The notes under the pieces are model-generated. The model was not told the DNA's origin. It saw only the letters and a program-made list of their open reading frames with translations, and did not search any database. A stretch of DNA of 64,000 nt from Metaphire vulgaris (lineage: Eukaryota; Annelida; Clitellata; Crassiclitellata; Megascolecidae): contig CM030853.1 of NCBI GenBank assembly GCA_018105865.1, positions 5,007,575 to 5,071,574 on the forward strand, in the 5' to 3' direction. A program made the translations under genes and the position numbers. Positions 11,281 through 24,347 of this stretch are shown here, piece after piece; positions within the stretch are counted from its first letter, which is position 1, and each line of letters starts with the position of its first letter.

Positions 11281-13195
11281 TAGCTGTGATATTCATTATT
11301 GCAAATGGATTGTACATGCTGTCGTTGTCTTGGCGACCGGCTCAATCTCTTGTTCCTCGATTGGCAACGTTGTGATGCTAACACTTTGCATTGAGCTGCA
11401 AAGTCAATGCATTCTGAGGTTTTTAATTCATGAGATTTGCATGTGATGAAAATAATATTAATATGATTATGAGGTTAAAAATATTATTATTAGGAACTAG
11501 TGTCTTCAGGATAGGCTATCTGTCAATGTGATGGCATGGAATTCAGTGGCATAAAGAAGCTGGACTGTTTATGTGCAGGGGCATAGCGACGGGGGGTGGG
11601 GTATATCAGTATATATACCCCCCCCAAAAAAAATCAGTCTACCTTAAAGTTCTTTTTGTGATTTACATGTGGTTATATGTAGTTTATAGTTAAGATTTAT
11701 ACCCACCCAAAATATTTATACCCTCCCAAATCAAATTCCTAGTTATGTCCCTGTTTATGTGGTTAGCAAACATGGCTTTCATTAGTATTTTGCCCTTTTT
11801 GACTCACATACTAAGTCAATTTGTGTGTGGAATATGCTTGAAAAACTTGTTATGCATCCAGGCATTGTGTAGCTTTGTTTTGGCCAGAGTTTCGAATATG
11901 TTAATAGCTGTGCCTGGTTTGTTTATGGAAGTATTTTCAAGCAGTCCTCCGATGATTTTGACCAGGAGATATTTGGTTATTTGTTTCACCTGTTATTGCG
12001 TTTATACGTTTTTGCATTGTACCTTCGTACTTTTGATGCTTGTCATATAAGTGTGAAAAAGTCAGAAGCACGATTCAGGCTAATTTAAGTCATATTGTAG
12101 TCATTTTCAAAATAACTTTTGTATAAGTCATTAAGTTGTATTATGAGATGTAGAATTTTATCTTGTGATTAAGATCTGAGAAAAATAGTAGGCCTACATT
12201 CAACTCTGAATTTTTGAGTCTGTTTGCTGCCTTCATATAAGTATTTGCAATGTTGCTCATTAACAGATTGAGAGTTGAATAAAGAATTTATATGTATTAT
12301 CTTTTACATTTTGAAATTTCCTATTGGATTTTGCATATCTTGGACTGTATTTATGGTGGCAAAGTTAGAAGCATGAACATTCTCTAGCATTTAGTGTTAA
12401 TGCTTTGAATGGTAGCTGGAAAATTTGCAGCATTACATTTTCATGTTTGCTATTGACATTTTAAATATTTAAGCACATTATTTAATACTTCTTTTTTGTA
12501 AATATTCTTTTTTCAATTTCTCAGCAGTTACAATTGGTTACTCAAATACTTGTCATTACTTTAAATTTAATCTTGCAAAATAAAAATTCAGCAGATATTG
12601 TTGTTTTTGGTCTTAAAATAATTTAATTTCTGAAATCTTTATGTTTTCCAGAACTGTCATTTAGTACTGTTCTGCAATCTCAAATGTCATGATATGTAAT
12701 TTTCTTTTGTTCATTATCAGTGCTTTTTTTCTAGAAAATAGGTGTGGGAACTCGTTCTTATGTGCGCTTTGTTTTATATATTTTATTTACATACCACTGT
12801 TATTAATTATAGTTTGTTGTGATTTTAAACTCCGATTAAAATGCACATTATTAAAATATTGCATATTGATATAAAGTTGGTTACAACTTGAAAAGACAAA
12901 GCACTGGTCACTATTATGTTTCAGTGAAGGTTTGTGACTCGAGCCATGACGTTTTTTGGAAGCTTTTCAAATTGATTTTGCCTGGCTGTCATTAAATTCT
13001 TCCATTTTGCTTTGTTTTTACTCAAATGAACTCATTCCATGTGACATAATTTAGGCACTTTAGTCAGTATGTCATGCATTAGCTGCTATTTTAAAAGGGT
13101 ATTTTGTAAGTATTGTCAGTTTGCTTTTTCTCATTATTTGAATCCTTTTGTTTTAGAGTCAAGCTGGAAATGCCTGTATGTGAGGCAAATAAATC
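11281..13195 (+). other. Probable 3' UTR of the TCF/LEF gene
   Basis: AT-rich, mostly unique sequence with no coding exon. It is interrupted by one hAT MITE (11576-11753). AATAAA-type signals occur near 12277, 12580 and 13188, the last followed by a T-rich/GT-rich stretch. Placement as 3' UTR is inferred from position after the candidate stop codon. Confidence 0.35.
11576..11753 (+). mobile_element. hAT-type MITE, family D (CAGGGGCATAGC ends)
   Basis: Ends CAGGGGCATAGCGACGGG / CCTAGTTATGTCCCTG; target duplication TTTATGTG; 178 bp. Inserted in the probable TCF/LEF 3' UTR. Confidence 0.9.
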
Positions 13196-13628
13196 TATTT
13201 AGTCAAACTGATGCACTACCTCTGGTTTATAAAAATTGTTGAGTTCAGTATGAAAAATAGGCATTTATACAATAGTCTTGATGTGCAATGTACTTCTAGT
13301 ATCTTCACTGTATATGAGCATATGTATTTAGTTGCATTAAAGAAATCTATATGAAACCTATATTTGTGCATCTTGTGTTTGGCTTTTAAACATTACATAT
13401 GTGATTTCTTGATATTGCTTTAGAATTATCATCATATCGTAATCATTGTCATTATTATCATTGTTATTGTCATCATCACTATTATTATTAATTTTATTTT
13501 TAATATTATAGTGATTGCTGCATGATGTTGTGTGGCAGAGTTTTTATACTTTCTGACAACCATTTGACAATGTAGATTTACCTGTGCTATTGGCAAGATT
13601 TTCAATTACTTCTACCAAAATCTTCATA

Positions 13629-13819
13629 CAGTGTTTATTCTAGGTCTAGGCCTTATCTGAGGGGAATTTCCCCTCCCCAAAGTTTTAAAAATCTCCCCCC
13701 AAAATTTTTATATGTTGGCTGGGGGAATGCAAATCCCCCCAAAAGTGTGGAGACTCAGACCTTGGCCCCCCAAACATTACAAACCCCCCTCAATGTCAAG
13801 TTGGCTAGAATAAACACTG
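13629..13819 (+). mobile_element. hAT-type MITE, family B (CAGTGTTTATTCTAG ends)
   Basis: Ends CAGTGTTTATTCTAG / CTAGAATAAACACTG; target duplication TCTTCATA; 191 bp with C-rich/G-poor body. Confidence 0.9.
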
Positions 13820-14186
13820 TCTTCATATGATTTCTTAATTAGCATTAACTATGTTATTGTGGTGGTCTGATTAATTTTATGTCTGGTTAGCCTATGTATA
13901 ACAGATTAACAGTGAAATGAATTTTGTTTGTACAAACCTTTTCTGCTGACAGTTTAAATCAGCATTATTTTCCTATACTGTGAATTATTTGGTGGTTTGT
14001 AGTAATTGCCTGTTGGGTTCTAAAAGTTAAATAAAAAGTTATTTGAGAAACACCAAATTGAATGTAGTTCGGGTATAATATGTAAAGGCTGCAATGCCTA
14101 TAGCAGTGGTTCTCAACCTTTGTCATCCATCCACGCGTCACATTTGACACATATTGAAATACTATTGACTGACTTCATTCAATATG

Positions 14187-14296
14187 ATTGGTGTGGAAAA
14201 TGTCTGCAAGAACTATTTCGTGTTGCTGCCAACAGAAAAGATTGGGACAAAACTGTAATGATTGCATCAGACACCAACGGGCGCTGAACCCACGGT

Positions 14297-14365
<69 letters not shown>

Positions 14366-14366
14366 C
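14187..14366 (+). mobile_element. 5'-truncated LINE insertion with (ATG)n tail
   Basis: The end of a LINE pol frame (ELFRVAANRKDWDKTVMIAS, then DTNGR and TGA) is followed by a short 3' end and a (GAT/ATG)n tail. TTCAATATG flanks it on both sides (14178-14186 and 14367-14375), a 9-bp target-site duplication. The trinucleotide tail suggests an RTE-like element; the clade call is tentative. Confidence 0.7.
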
Positions 14367-14690
14367 TTCAATATGTGATCCTGCAACATTAGTTCTGCAG
14401 CATCACCAAGGAGATAAGCCTGAATTCGCTCAGAATGAATTGATAACAAAATTGGAAGATGCTCAGGACTAGGAAATTGATATAAATTGATATGCAGGAA
14501 ATGATCTGTGGTTTCCTATCCATTTTGCTTAGGTTTGCCTAAGCACAGGACCTTGCTATAGCTGGAGGGGGAGAGCAAATTTTGGAAAAAAATTAAATGA
14601 ATTTTTTGAATATTAAATACTGATTGGCCAGATAACATGTAATGCTCTTAACTACTTCTTTCCTGCATATGTTATGTATGACTGCCTGCC

Positions 14691-14871
14691 CAGTGTTTAT
14701 TCTAGGCCTGTGTTTTTTGGGGGGAATCCCCCCCCAGTTTTAAAATCCCCCACCCAAATTTTTATATGTTGGCTTAGGGGATGGAAATACCCCCCAAGCG
14801 TGGAGAGACAAATCTTTCCCCCCAAACATTTCAAACTACCCCCATTGTCAAGGTGGCTAGAATAAACACTG
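14691..14871 (+). mobile_element. hAT-type MITE, family B
   Basis: Same ends as 13629-13819; the flanks TGCCTGCC and TGCTTGCC are an imperfect 8-bp duplication. Confidence 0.85.
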
Positions 14872-14896
14872 CTGCTTGCCTGTGGCGGCCTACTGG

Positions 14897-14956
14897 CAGT
14901 GGCGGCTCCACATGGGGGGCCCGTGCGCCCTATTGAATGCCTGCCTCCCTGTTGGG
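14897..14956 (+). mobile_element. Truncated hAT-type MITE, family A
   Basis: CAGTGGCGGCTCCACATGGG through TTGAATGCCTGCC; the right half is missing and unassigned sequence continues from it. Confidence 0.75.
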
Positions 14957-15440
14957 AAGTTTTGTGATTTGGGAGGGAGAATCTCTCCCCAACTGGCCTG
15001 GATAAAACGAAGATCGGCTCGCACCCACCTCGCGACACCACTGCCGAACCCCTAGCGGTCTAGTCGGGGTTACTAAGTTCGCCTCTGTTAATTTAACAGT
15101 TAACCTGACCAATCACGCCACGTTACGGGTTCACCGACGTCCAGGGCCCGGTTTTGTAGACCAGTCCAGTAGGTCCAGCACGTCCCTGGCTGCGAGCGAT
15201 ATATATATATATAACACATCGACAATGTTACCGAACGTACGTATGTGACATAACACTTGTTACAATAGATACACTGCTAGACCTAAGACACAATCAAAAT
15301 TACCAAATCTATATGAACACAACTCAAGCGATGGACGTCTAAGCGACAATCGAACTGTATATTCACCTACGCATTTGATCGTCAAAATTGCTCGCTACAT
15401 TGATAGAACAACTTCAATGGAATATACAAAGCGTACAGTA
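14957..15440. other. Unassigned sequence, possibly transposon
   Basis: Begins abruptly inside a family A MITE and has high CpG near 15000-15190. No coding content or clear terminus. Confidence 0.35.
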
Positions 15441-15634
15441 CATGGGCGTCCGCAGAAATTTTTCCAGGCGGGGGTGCAAGACGGGGTTTTGCGATGAGAG
15501 AAATTAAAAAATTTTCCAGGGGGGTGCAAAACAAGGTTTTGTGACGAAAGAAACAAGTAATTTTACTTTTTTCATAACTAATTTTTCAAAGAGGGGTGCA
15601 ATTGCACCCCCTTGCAGCCCTCCGGACGCCCATG
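15441..15634 (+). mobile_element. hAT-like MITE, family E (CATGGGCGTCCG ends)
   Basis: Ends CATGGGCGTCCGCAG / CGGACGCCCATG; target duplication GTACAGTA on both sides; 194 bp; internal GGGGTGCAA motifs. Confidence 0.85.
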
Positions 15635-16003
15635 GTACAGTAAGTAAATATAACGTACAGTTACACGTGTATATAGTTGTTTTAAAATTAGGTCAAAGAC
15701 AAAAGCTTAATTATATAATATGCAGAACGTATCGCTATATAACAAAAATCGAATCGTTTCATTTCAAGTTGTTAAGTTAGTCGGCTTATGATAAAAAATA
15801 AATAAAATATTGACGTCGATGGAATGAGGGCAGCCACAAACATAGGCCCATGTCTCACGTAACGTACAGCATGATTTTTCCACCTTTGCCGTTCAAATGA
15901 GGAGGAGAAGGTCTTCCAATCGATTCTAACCGTTGAACATTTCAAACTAGAACTCTGATGACTTCGACCGCCAGCTCAGTCGGAGTTCTACAGCAACGGT
16001 GAG

Positions 16004-16212
16004 CAGTGGCGTACGTGTAGCCACGGGGTTGTTTGGGGGTTGTTCAAACAACACCACTTCAGAAAATATGACCAATACAGTTTATGTAAATCCGTTGACT
16101 TTTGGTTGAAGGAGGGGTAGTGGGGGAGGGGGGTTGGCCGCGGTTTTTAGCGTTCAGTTGCATAGTGACTCCAGTTAACAACCCCACTTTGCATAAACTG
16201 GCTACGCCACTG
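16004..16212 (+). mobile_element. hAT-type MITE, family D-like (CAGTGGCGTA ends)
   Basis: Ends CAGTGGCGTACGTGTAGCC / GGCTACGCCACTG; target duplication ACGGTGAG; 209 bp. Confidence 0.88.
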
Positions 16213-16285
16213 ACGGTGAGGGGGAGGCCGAAGCGCCAATGTTTCTACTGACGGACTTTTCCAGAGCCAATTAGAGGGTTTGGAA

Positions 16286-16469
16286 CAATGGCGACTCCAG
16301 AATTTGGCAAGTTAGGGGGCGTTGGGGTGGCAACTTCTAATCATGGGGTAACCATTTGCTGTTAGGTACATGTATGTAGTATTAAGCATAGGGTCCCAAC
16401 AGGGAGGCCAATGGGGGAGGCACTCAATATGGGGGCACGGGCCCCAGATCCCCTGTGGAGCCGCCACTG
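16286..16469 (-). mobile_element. hAT-type MITE, family A
   Basis: Degenerate left end CAATGGCGACTCC, right end GGAGCCGCCACTG; target duplication GTTTGGAA. Confidence 0.88.
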
Positions 16470-16520
16470 GTTTGGAAGCGTCGTGAGCTTCCCAAAAGAG
16501 AACGGGGTCTGAGACAGAGC

Positions 16521-16682
16521 CGGGGGCGTAGCTAGGAATTTGATTTGGGAGGTATAATGTGATTGGGGGAGTGGGAGTATAAATCTTAAAATACTTTGAA
16601 AATCTTAAAAAACATTTAAAATGTTAAGGTAGTCTTATGTGGGGGTATATATACCGATATAACCCCCGTCGCTACGCCCCTG
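16521..16682 (-). mobile_element. hAT-type MITE, family D
   Basis: CGGGGGCGTAGCTAGG / GTCGCTACGCCCCTG; target duplication GACAGAGC; 162 bp, opposite orientation to the copy at 11576. Confidence 0.9.
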
Positions 16683-17427
16683 GACAGAGCCCCCAATTAA
16701 AACAGTAAGGGTAATGTTAGATCCGCCTAAACACAGTTAGGGTAATGCAACTAATGTTAGATTCAAGTCTTGAGATTTTGAGCATATTTGCAAACTATGT
16801 GACAGGCTCACCCCTCTTCTTCCCCTCCCCCTCCAACTGATAAATTTCTCATCGGTTTTGTACAAATCTTACAACCCGCCTGGATCCGAATAGGAGCTGG
16901 AACCCTGCCTTCCTCTCCCCCCCCCCCACCGCCGCGACTACGTTAATGTTGATGCAAATTTGTGTGATTTCAAGGAGTACAACATAGTGACAAAATGTAA
17001 CAAGCTTGCTGTCAAAGACCTACATATAGCAAATGAGAAAATACTGGCACAAACGCATATAGCCTACATGTATAAAAGCTCGGCATGATCTCTAGTAATA
17101 GGCAGTCAACGTCGTACAATGTTAGCGGACTAACAGTTTACCCAAAAATATTATTTATATCTGAACGTCTTGGCATTTTCGTAACCTTAAAAGCTGCTTT
17201 ACCCTCACTTTATAAAATATGCAGATATTCTGCTGGCATCGAAAATCTAGACTAACGTTTAAAATCGCCATAAATTCAATGCAGCATTTGCCGGACTATT
17301 CATGGCGGCATGGGGCAGGGTAGGTGCCATAATTGAGTCCATGTCAGTTGGGAAACAATATAATACAGCAGATACATTAAACAGCCAATGGTTCAGCCCC
17401 TGATTAATATTATAATACAGGCAAAAA

Positions 17428-17960
17428 TTCACCAGCGTAAAATCGGTTTACATACAAAGAGGTAGTAGAACATGGTTCGGTCGAAGTTTAAGTCTGCCGT
17501 TTCGCTTTTTAAAAATTGAGTCCATGTCATAAACAATATTTTGCAGCAGATCAAAAGCTCGTTGTTATATCATACAGGGCCTAATTTTATAAAAATTTAA
17601 AACTTCACTAAACTAAAAAATCGGTTTACAATACAAAAAGGTAGCAAAACATGGTTCGGTCGAAAATTTAAGTCTGCGCAAAGCACAGAAAATTGCTTTT
17701 TCTTCACCACGTTTTCATTTTATCACTGCACATTTTTTTGCAGCTTTACCAAAAGCTAAAACAGGCCGTGACCCACGGCCTGTTTCCTGAGACAATCATC
17801 AGTGCACTAAACTAAAAAAAATTGTGGACATCTGCGCGCAAAAGCAAGCAAAAAAAGTCGTCCGGAAAATCTATCACTGCGCAAAGCACAGAAAATTGCA
17901 TTTTACCACTGCACGTTTTCATTTTATCACTGCACATTTCGTATATCAAATCAATGCACG
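17428..17960. repeat. Degenerate tandem repeat, about 190-bp unit
   Basis: ATCGGTTTACA and ACATGGTTCGGTCGAA recur about 180 bp apart; CGCAAAGCACAGAAAATTGC and CGTTTTCATTTTATCACTGC recur about 200 bp apart; CACTAAACTAAAAAA recurs at about 17606 and 17804. About three diverged units. Confidence 0.6.
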
Positions 17961-18211
17961 CTAAAACAGGGCCCTGGAGCCCAGGGTCTAGATTAAACAC
18001 TGCAATCATCACACCAATAGCACAATACGTACACTGACTGAAACATTATAGGAGATGTCTTGAGTAAACACCAACTTATACCAAGCAACTATATTCGTAA
18101 TCCGAAAACGACATATCTGCAGTGCCAGGGAAAGCACAAGTATCGAACTATATAATACAATAGGCCGATATAAACAACAGTAGGCCAATGCAATTGCAGA
18201 CTACGGAGCAG

Positions 18212-18518
18212 CAGTGTTTATTCTAGCCACCTTGATATTGGGAGGGAGTTTGAAATGTTTGGGGGAGATGGTTTCTCTGCCCAAAAACCTTGACGAGCAA
18301 AAAAAGGTCATCACATCTACTCACTAACATGCCCTAATGCTCTTCTGAATATGGTCATATCCTTATATCCTTATGTTTTTATCCTCTCCTAAATTAAAAA
18401 AAAACTCTCGTCACACTTTTTGGGGAAATTTCCATCCCCCAATGCAACATATAGAGATTTGGGGGGGGGATTTTCAAACTGGGGGGAATCCTCCCCAAAG
18501 GGCCTAGAATAAACACTG
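18212..18518 (-). mobile_element. hAT-type MITE, family B, with about 120-bp internal extra sequence
   Basis: CAGTGTTTATTCTAG / CTAGAATAAACACTG ends; flanks share ACGGAGCAG; 307 bp, longer than the usual 180-200. Confidence 0.85.
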
Positions 18519-18986
18519 ACGGAGCAGTTACGTTTAGTTAACGACTCAACGCCTATAGGGCCTATCTTTTAGCTATAGCGGGCGCGTTAGAATGTTTCGC
18601 AGCTTTCAGAAGAAACGAAGAGGAATAATTAGTGATTATGATTACACATAGCGGCACTACATCGATTAGATATGAAGTAGCATTTTCGCAGCCAAATCAA
18701 ACCTACGGTTTTTGGCCTTTGACGTTATTCTGCCGCGACTGCACGCCATACATCTTCTATAGTCTATACATACATTCATGAACGTCTAACACATATTTGA
18801 ACAGTGCGGAGGCCTAAGTTAATACATCTAAGCGTTTGCTGAGTCTTAATGTGTGCTACACCCAAAGCTCGATTAGGTGGACATATTAAAATTACAAATA
18901 TTGTTTTTAATGTTATAAAATATCAATAAGCAAAGAATCCAACTGGAGGAGAAATTCGTTCTGCAATTTGAAGTAATCGTTTCAGT

Positions 18987-19164
18987 CAGTGTTTATTCTA
19001 GCCAATTTGACATTGGGGGATTTTGAAATGTTTGGGGGGGGGGACAAGGTCTGAGTCTCCACACTTTTGGGGGGAAATTTCCATCCCCAGCCAACAAGTA
19101 AAAAATCTGGGAGATTTTAAAACTTGAGGGGGAATTCCCCAGAGAAGGCCTAGAATAAACACTG
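18987..19164 (-). mobile_element. hAT-type MITE, family B
   Basis: Same ends; flanks GTTTCAGT/GTTTCAGA (7 of 8 bp). Confidence 0.88.
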
Positions 19165-19231
19165 GTTTCAGAAGATTAAGGGAACGTCGACTCTTCAAGT
19201 TAACTGAAACACAGCTTCCATTCTTCTCGCA

Positions 19232-19311
19232 TTAACCACTTAACTGGGGATCCCGGATACATCCGTCCATTTTACATTGAGCTACAGTTAAATGCACGGT
19301 TATGGGGTTAA
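19232..19311 (+). mobile_element. Ultra-short TTAA-flanked repeat, copy 5
   Basis: TTAA-CCACTTAACTGGGGATCC ... GCACGGTTATGGGG-TTAA, 80 bp, outside the TCF/LEF gene. Confidence 0.72.
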
Positions 19312-20168
19312 GAACTTCAGATCTTCGCCTATACTCTGCAGGTAGAAATTATCAAAAACCGCGTGGAAGACTACAAGTCAAAAATGTATCCTTTCTTCCT
19401 ATTTGTAACAATAATATTGTAAACAATCGACAATACTGTGAGGTAGCAGTTTAGATGAAAGGGAATTAGAGCTCCGTCCAGTTAAAATTATTTCCACCGG
19501 CGGAAATTTTCCCGTTTGAAAGAACCCGCTCTTGAAATCTTTGTTAGAAATATTCAAAAGCTGCTAAAATATATTCAACATCATATTTTCTCGCTACGGA
19601 ACCGACCTAATATACAGAAGAAACCGCGACGTGTGAAATTTACCTTATAGGATCTTGTACATCAGACAGTAAGAAAGACGATATTTTCTGTGACTAATTC
19701 CAATATTGACGCGCGTCATAATATCCTCTTCCGTATTGAACAAAGGAGTGGGCCCACTGAATCCGTTCTTGAGTTTCCATGTAGTCGTATGTTTTATGAT
19801 CGTAACTCGCTCAAATTGAAGTCTGTCCTTTCTTCACGTCTGCAGATCGCTGATTTGATTTTGTCGGAGCTGCGACTCTCTACTGTAGTAGATGCCAGAT
19901 GGATGACATTTCCCAATCTAAGTTTGTTTATCGTCGGCTGGTCATGGAATATTCGGCCTCGTCTATTGATGCTGTCTGGTTTTAGATGTTGTTGTTGTTT
20001 GCTGCTGCTGCAGCTATTGTTGTTTGCCAGTTCCAGGGGATGTTTTTTGCTGTTGTTTCTGGTGAGAGTGCTTTAATGCCCAAACAACGCGAAACACGCG
20101 CTGTGTTTTTTAGTTCTCTTAAAACTAGGACACCGAAGCCATTCGCACACACGTACATCAAGCGCATT

Positions 20169-20470
<302 letters not shown>

Positions 20471-20487
20471 GAGATGAAAATTAATAG

Positions 20488-21947
20488 TTAACACTTCTTC
20501 GTCTTGACCTCCAGTGCGTCGTACGCCGCGAACTCCTTCGCGTTGTGCTTCCTGGCGATCACCTCGAATCTGTATCTTGTACGCGGCTTCAGGTCGGAGA
20601 CCAGTTGGACGACTCTGTCCACGGCATGCGTTCCGTTGTTTACGACCGTCTTGCACGTGACCTTCTTGGCCTTCCCGCGCGGTCTTCCGGCGGCCACCGC
20701 GCACCTGTCCACTTCCGGTTTCCGTGCTCCTTTCGCCTTGGACTTCGCCCGATCCACGTACAGGCAGTACTGCTGCGGCTGGTCCGTAGCGGAGACGTTC
20801 CACATCAGGGTCAAGGATCTGCAGGATCTGCCGGCGGCCGAGGCGGCGGGGTCCGCCAATCGGATCGCTCTGTCGTCGGGCATAACCGGAAACGGAAGTC
20901 CGTCCTCGACGGCGCCGACCGCCATCTTGAACGCGACGTCCTTGCGTTCGACGGACGAGATGTGGACGTCGTAGTTGCCGGGCCGTGCGTCTCGTATTGA
21001 AATTCTCGTGACCGGAAGACCGGGTAGCAATTCAGCTTCCACCATCGCCCCCGATGATGATGACGACGACGACGATGACGATGATGATGATCCGCTCCTT
21101 TCAACCTTGACTCTGAGACGGTCGTTCTTGCAAGACTGGACTTCGATCTGCAGAGCCGCGGTGCTCTTTACCAGCGCATATTCGACGCCCACGGAACAGT
21201 TGACCGCCTTCGTTCGGAGCCTGTGAACCTTCCCCGCTTCGGCGGTCGCGATCTTCCGAACCGCGCACGACGCCGTGGTGACCTTCGTTCCGTTGTAGAC
21301 GGAGCTCCTGTTCGTCAGACCATCGACGGCAAACACGTCGACGTAGTAGAGGGTGTTGGCGTCCAGCTTTCCGAAAGTGAAGGACGTCTTGTTGCCGACG
21401 CACGCGTAGAAGACGCGCTCGTCGTCGGTAGGTGGCGCCACCGTCGAGCGCGCCGCCGCCGCCGCCGCCGCCTTGCGTCGCTTCTTCTCTGCCGTCTTCT
21501 CCCACGGAAACCCGAACCCGGCGTTCGCCGGGGGCGTCGGGGCGACGTCTCCGCGGATGCTCGTCAGCGCCGAGCACCTCTTGGCGAAGTTCCGCTTCCG
21601 GTTGGCCGAGACGCAGTACTCGACCGGGATCCGGTGCCGGAAGTCGGTGGGACTCGGTTTCCAGGACACCGAGACGACGTCGCTGGAGACGGAGATGACG
21701 CGGATGTTCGCGTCGACCGGAAGCGCCGGGAACAGTCGGTCCGAGTGCGGGGTGGTGGAGGCGTACATGTAGACGGTCGTGTCCCGGTCGAGTGTTCTCA
21801 CTTCGATCGAATACAGTCCGACCGGACTTTTTTCTCGCTCGAACTTGACCTCGCCGCGTCCGGTGCTCGTCTGAAGAAGCGTTCCGGTCGGTTGCTTCTT
21901 ATCCGAGTCTTTCGATTTCATCTGCGACAGCAGTTCGTCTTTCGTGT
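20488..21947 (-). CDS. NDNF: NDNF exon 3 (fibronectin type III region, C-terminus)
   Basis: A 1460-nt GC-rich terminal exon with acceptor gtattttcag and stop TAA complementary to 20488-20490. It carries both FN3-like modules (protein residues about 189-340 and 464-596). The spacer between the YCVSANRKRNF and CVGNKTSF blocks contains IRGDV and a polyalanine stretch. A serine run encoded mainly by TCA/TCG repeats lies in the linker before the second module. Low-complexity codon runs suggest slippage-driven length variation. Confidence 0.94.
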
Positions 21948-22113
21948 CTGAAAATACCATTTTCACAGCCCAAATAATTTCGAGCGATTCTGATATTATT
22001 ACTGTCCATCTGCGTCATCGTCGTCGTCATAATCATCATAATCATCGTCGTCATCATCATCATTTTCATTTTCTTTCTTCTTCTTCTTCTTCTTCTTCTT
22101 ATTATTATTATTA

Positions 22114-22184
<71 letters not shown>

Positions 22185-22199
22185 TCTTCATCATCATCG

Positions 22200-22242
<43 letters not shown>

Positions 22243-23979
22243 TATTGCCATAGGAACACATATACGGCTGGCACGATTACTCGTTAGACAGAGAGCGTCG
22301 TTTTGCCCGCAGTTGACCCGTCTACCCTGGTCGCTTCTGGGGATCTACCATAAAATCGAGAAGACATCAGTACTGTCCGCATAGCGTTTTAGGCTGATTA
22401 ACCAGTGCGTTGCAAGCCGGTGCGCTGCATAGAATCGAACATTTGCACGAGATAAGAATAATTAGTCGCTTTTGATTTAGAGTTGACCTTCGAATGGTGG
22501 ACGATGTCTGGTCAATCGAGAGTTCAACGAACGAAATTTCGATAAGAGCCTGACTGCATGAGATGGGACGTGCGAGTGAGTCGCTGAAACCTCGTCATCC
22601 CACGTTATCAGCCTGATGCACTAGACTAGACCGTAAAGACTGTAAAAAGGTCGCGCTCAATTTTGAGACGGTATAAATCTCAGTTCTAATCCACCTCCCT
22701 CCCTCACCGTAATCCACGAAAGACAATAAGGGAGACAAATGTCGATGCACTCGAAAGTGAACTATGCTTCGCCAGCAATAACCAAACGCGATACATATCT
22801 TCACTGCGCAGTCGAAATATAACAAACTTTAATCTGTCTTACGGCGTCTAGAAATTGGATATTTCGCTAAGCAAAAGCACTGAGTCACAAGACGCATTCG
22901 GACAGACTAACGTTTGTTTTATCGCGACTGTGCATTTACGTTACACATCACGCACAGTTATTGTTGCTTTGGCACGACTAACTATTAAGTGCATTAGCAT
23001 TCTGTTCGTGTTGTTTTTTCACATATTATATAAATGCACAGTGGGGTTTCAGGGTTTCTTGGTTGGGTGATGAAATGAATGCATAGGAAGTTGGTTGGGG
23101 GATGAAAAGAGAACGAAAAAATAAATAAACTTTGCCGAAAAAGTCTGACAAAATGGAATATTTCCCCTAATGTTACTACACCTTTACCGAAAAATGGGTT
23201 GACAAGCACAAAAAGATCATCCTCAGTTTTCCCTGTAATTTTACTAGACTTTTACCCAAAAATAGGGATTTGAAAAGCGAAAAAAGTCCGGAAGTCCTGT
23301 GGGGATGCATTCCCACCCATCCCCTACGGCGAACCGCCACTGTAAATGCATAATGCTGTGAATGAGTTACGGACTGATTCTACATTCACTGCCAGTCACT
23401 CATTTGTCATCATCGTCATCGTCGTCTTCATCGTGTCGTCGTCGTAGTCGTCATCGTATTTTTAATCATTGAAAGTCGTGTTGACAAGCGTATTCGTATA
23501 ATAGTCTTACCAGGTTTGTCAATATCGTAATCGCCAGTTGTCAACTGGTAACGTAGGCTAACAGAAATCGATGACGAACACGGCGCTATATGAATGGCCA
23601 GCGGAGCGTCGTCCTCTTCGACATAAAAGAAAAACCTTAAGAAAAAAATCGAAAAAGACGTGCGATGAACAAGAATCGAGCAAAAGCACATAAAAGAGAG
23701 AAATAATTAGAATCTAAGAATTCTACGAGCATATGAACGTAAAGGGAAAATATTTCGAAAACTCTCTATTTCTGGCTTCAAAAAAGAGAGAGAGAGAGAG
23801 AAAGAGAGAAGCTATATTTGTGGCAACAGGTGGTGTTCAGAGCGCAATATCTGATCATTGCTTCGCCATCGTATCAACCATCAATAAAACTATTCACATT
23901 TTGCAAAGAAAATGAGAAGCGTTCAGAACAGCTGAATAGGCGAACAGTCACACTGTGACTGGAGAACATACAAGACCCT

Positions 23980-24067
<88 letters not shown>

Positions 24068-24295
24068 ACAGGGAGAAGAGAAACAGAGAAACAAGAGAGA
24101 TACAAACAGAAAGAGTGAGAGAAACAAAAAGAGAGAGAAAGAAAGAGAAAGAGAGAAGCAGAAAGAGAGAGAGAGAGAGAGAGAGAAATAGAGAGAGAGA
24201 GTAACAGGGAGATAGAGAAACAGAGAAACAGAGAGATAGAAACAGAAAGAGTGAGAGAAACAAAAAGAGAGAGAAAGAAAGAGAAAGAGAGAAGC

Positions 24296-24347
<52 letters not shown>

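Noticed and set aside
17812..18037. 66-71-codon frames near 17.9 kb
   Set aside because: They lie in a degenerate tandem repeat and are readings of that repeat.
21223..21951. A 242-codon plus-strand frame antisense to NDNF exon 3
   Set aside because: Arg/Val/Asp-rich antisense shadow of a GC-rich exon whose true frame matches the NDNF family.
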